From the NCBI GenBank assembly GCA_034698045.1, contig JAQGAU010000383.1, forward strand, positions 1 to 29,459: DNA of 29,459 nucleotides, given 5' to 3'. Both the position numbers and the translations under genes were made by a program. Under the pieces are notes generated by a model. That model was not told the origin of the DNA. It saw nothing but the letters and a program-made list of their open reading frames with translations, and did not search any database. Below, one piece after another: positions 28,275-29,459 of this stretch (its first letter is position 1; the number at the start of each line of letters is the position of its first letter). Source of the DNA: Paramacrobiotus richtersi (Eukaryota; Tardigrada; Eutardigrada; Parachela; Macrobiotidae).

Positions 28275-28640
28275 TGGAAGGTCGCGGGAATCGCAGTTCT
28301 GGTACTAGTTAGTTCTTATGGTGGTGATAGTAGGTATGCGTTGCACCGATGACCTTTTACTTCATTAGTTTTCACTTTTCTGACTGTTTCTAATGATGAA
28401 CGGCTGAGAATGAAGATTGTCTAGCAGACAAATAAACCGGTGAATTGGTATAAAATTGACTTTTCTGATAAGATGGTTTAGCAAGGCCACGATTAAAGCT
28501 TTTAAATAGGTTTTTGATTAAACTTTCTGTTGTCTATTTCGTGCACCTGTTTGATATGTTAATGTTTGAATGAAATGTATTTTATTTGCCATGAAATACG
28601 ACTCTAGACGCTTATGCTTACGACCTATTCCAATTAACTT
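28275..28640 (+). repeat. Second copy of the 0.5-kb duplicated block
   Basis: Same-strand partner of 27240-27605, diverged with several indels. Ends near CTTACGACCTATTCCAAT. No coding frame is conserved. Confidence 0.6.
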
Positions 28641-29144
28641 TCATGTGTCCCATTTTATTTCCGTGTACAGTACTGTGCTGCACAGTAGCTCATACATTGT
28701 CTAAACACATTCTTTTTGTGTACATTAATGATTAATCCACTGCAGCAACCGTCTGGTGTTTATCTTCCGCAGTCGCCGCCTTGGGGCCTGCAGTGTTCGC
28801 CACAGATTACAAAGTCCTCGCAGGAAGCGGTATTTGCATCCACAACCCGATGAACAACTGCCAATGGTTGCTTACGATCCACTGAGCTTATACGTACTGA
28901 CCAATTGTCAACTGGTGTGAATTCATTGCATCATGAGCGAGACTTGCTGGAAGACCGGATAAAATAGTTTCTTTAATTTAACTTCACTTGCGGGCATTAG
29001 TCGTTTCGAGCGATGGTTTCTTCAGACAGTTTATTAATTAATAAGGTGCCAAAAGAAGCCATCGTTCTACAACTAATTCGTGTAGGCTGAAAATCACGTT
29101 ATTGCGCACTACTGGAATCCAGTACTCCATGACCACAATTGTAT
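28641..29144. other. Intergenic, no supported gene
   Basis: No frame with support. It lies downstream of the minus-strand edge ORF and of the duplicated block. Confidence 0.4.
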
Positions 29145-29459
29145 TCACAGGTGGTGCAAGACAGCTTTCGAAACGATCAGCCTTGTATAACAGTATTCGA
29201 TAATACACGGAATTCGCTGCAACTTGCTCGAAACTTTTTCCAACAACCGCTCGTCATCCTTAAAATACTCACATTCCTTAACGCCTACCGAGCGTCCAGT
29301 CGGCCTGTCATAAACAATTTCTTTGGCCGTCGAAACAACCCAAAGTCTCCTTGTGAAAGGAGGAGCGCGTCCTACTGGACGTCTCCTGTGGAAGACACCA
29401 AGAGATACGCGGGCAAACGAGATGAAGGAATGATAACCTTTATCGAGAAAGCCAAGCGT
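29145..29459 (-). CDS. Partial minus-strand ORF running off the right edge, unrecognised
   Basis: From the window edge the minus strand is open for 104 codons to a stop at 29147-29145. It lacks an in-window start, so it would be missed by ATG-based calling. Segments include GFLDKGYHSFISFARVSLG, RRLWVVSTAKEIVYDRPTGR and KECEYFKDDERLLEKVSSKL. The alternation of short beta-like runs and a charged helix looks protein-like. No family is recognised; it may be an exon ending at an internal donor before 29145, or coding sequence of a mobile element. Confidence 0.4.
   Translation of the reverse strand, partial: TLGFLDKGYHSFISFARVSLGVFHRRRPVGRAPPFTRRLWVVSTAKEIVYDRPTGRSVGVKECEYFKDDERLLEKVSSKLQRIPCIIEYCYTRLIVSKAVLHHL

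Overview
The window looks like a compact invertebrate animal genome. It has GT-AG introns of roughly 100-600 bp, single-TM secreted proteins, a rhodopsin-type GPCR, an LRR surface protein, non-LTR retrotransposon debris and TIR/hAT MITEs. No bacterial signs (operons, Shine-Dalgarno sites) are seen. The GPCR style and intron sizes make a tardigrade my best guess, but this is inference. Most gene models here are spliced, so long single-frame ORFs often sit on the wrong strand; I rebuilt exons by hand from splice sites, phase and paralogue comparison.

Layout. 0.5-3.4 kb: a small signal-peptide/single-TM gene and its 3' flank, interrupted by a 342-bp TIR element. 3.65-4.05 kb: end of a retrotransposon polyprotein. 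4.27-10.66 kb: a scrambled set of broken pieces related to PIAS SUMO E3 ligases (PINIT domains on both strands, one SP-RING exon with a single-base insertion) and a broken CBP/p300-type KIX domain. 10.83-11.08 kb: a nested palindrome. 11.5-16.1 kb: the most remarkable locus, two tandem TAZ1 zinc-finger modules with all twelve zinc ligands kept, followed by a KIX domain split over two exons. This is a miniature N-terminal half of CBP/p300 with no bromodomain or acetyltransferase visible. A hAT-type MITE sits in one of its introns. 16.1-16.65 kb: second copy of the small signal-peptide/TM gene. 16.7-17.5 kb: a 210-bp inverted repeat. 17.6-19.06 kb (minus): a complete three-exon LRR protein with a GPI-type C-terminus. 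19.7-20.8 kb: a second copy of the 1.06-3.36 kb flank that keeps the empty site of the TIR element. 21.3-24.1 kb: weakly supported exons, a duplicated Cys-containing segment and a two-exon secreted cystine-knot peptide gene (minus). 25.0-26.1 kb: a two-exon GPCR with one frameshift in TM6. 27-28.6 kb: a duplicated block with an Ig-like exon. The right edge holds an open, unrecognised minus-strand reading frame.

How the genes work together: TAZ1 and KIX are docking domains for transcription factors, and PIAS proteins SUMOylate transcription factors and co-regulators. The clustering of duplicated and decaying pieces of both within 12 kb suggests lineage-specific amplification of co-regulator modules without their enzymes. 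No search could be run; family calls rest on motif and spacing recognition.
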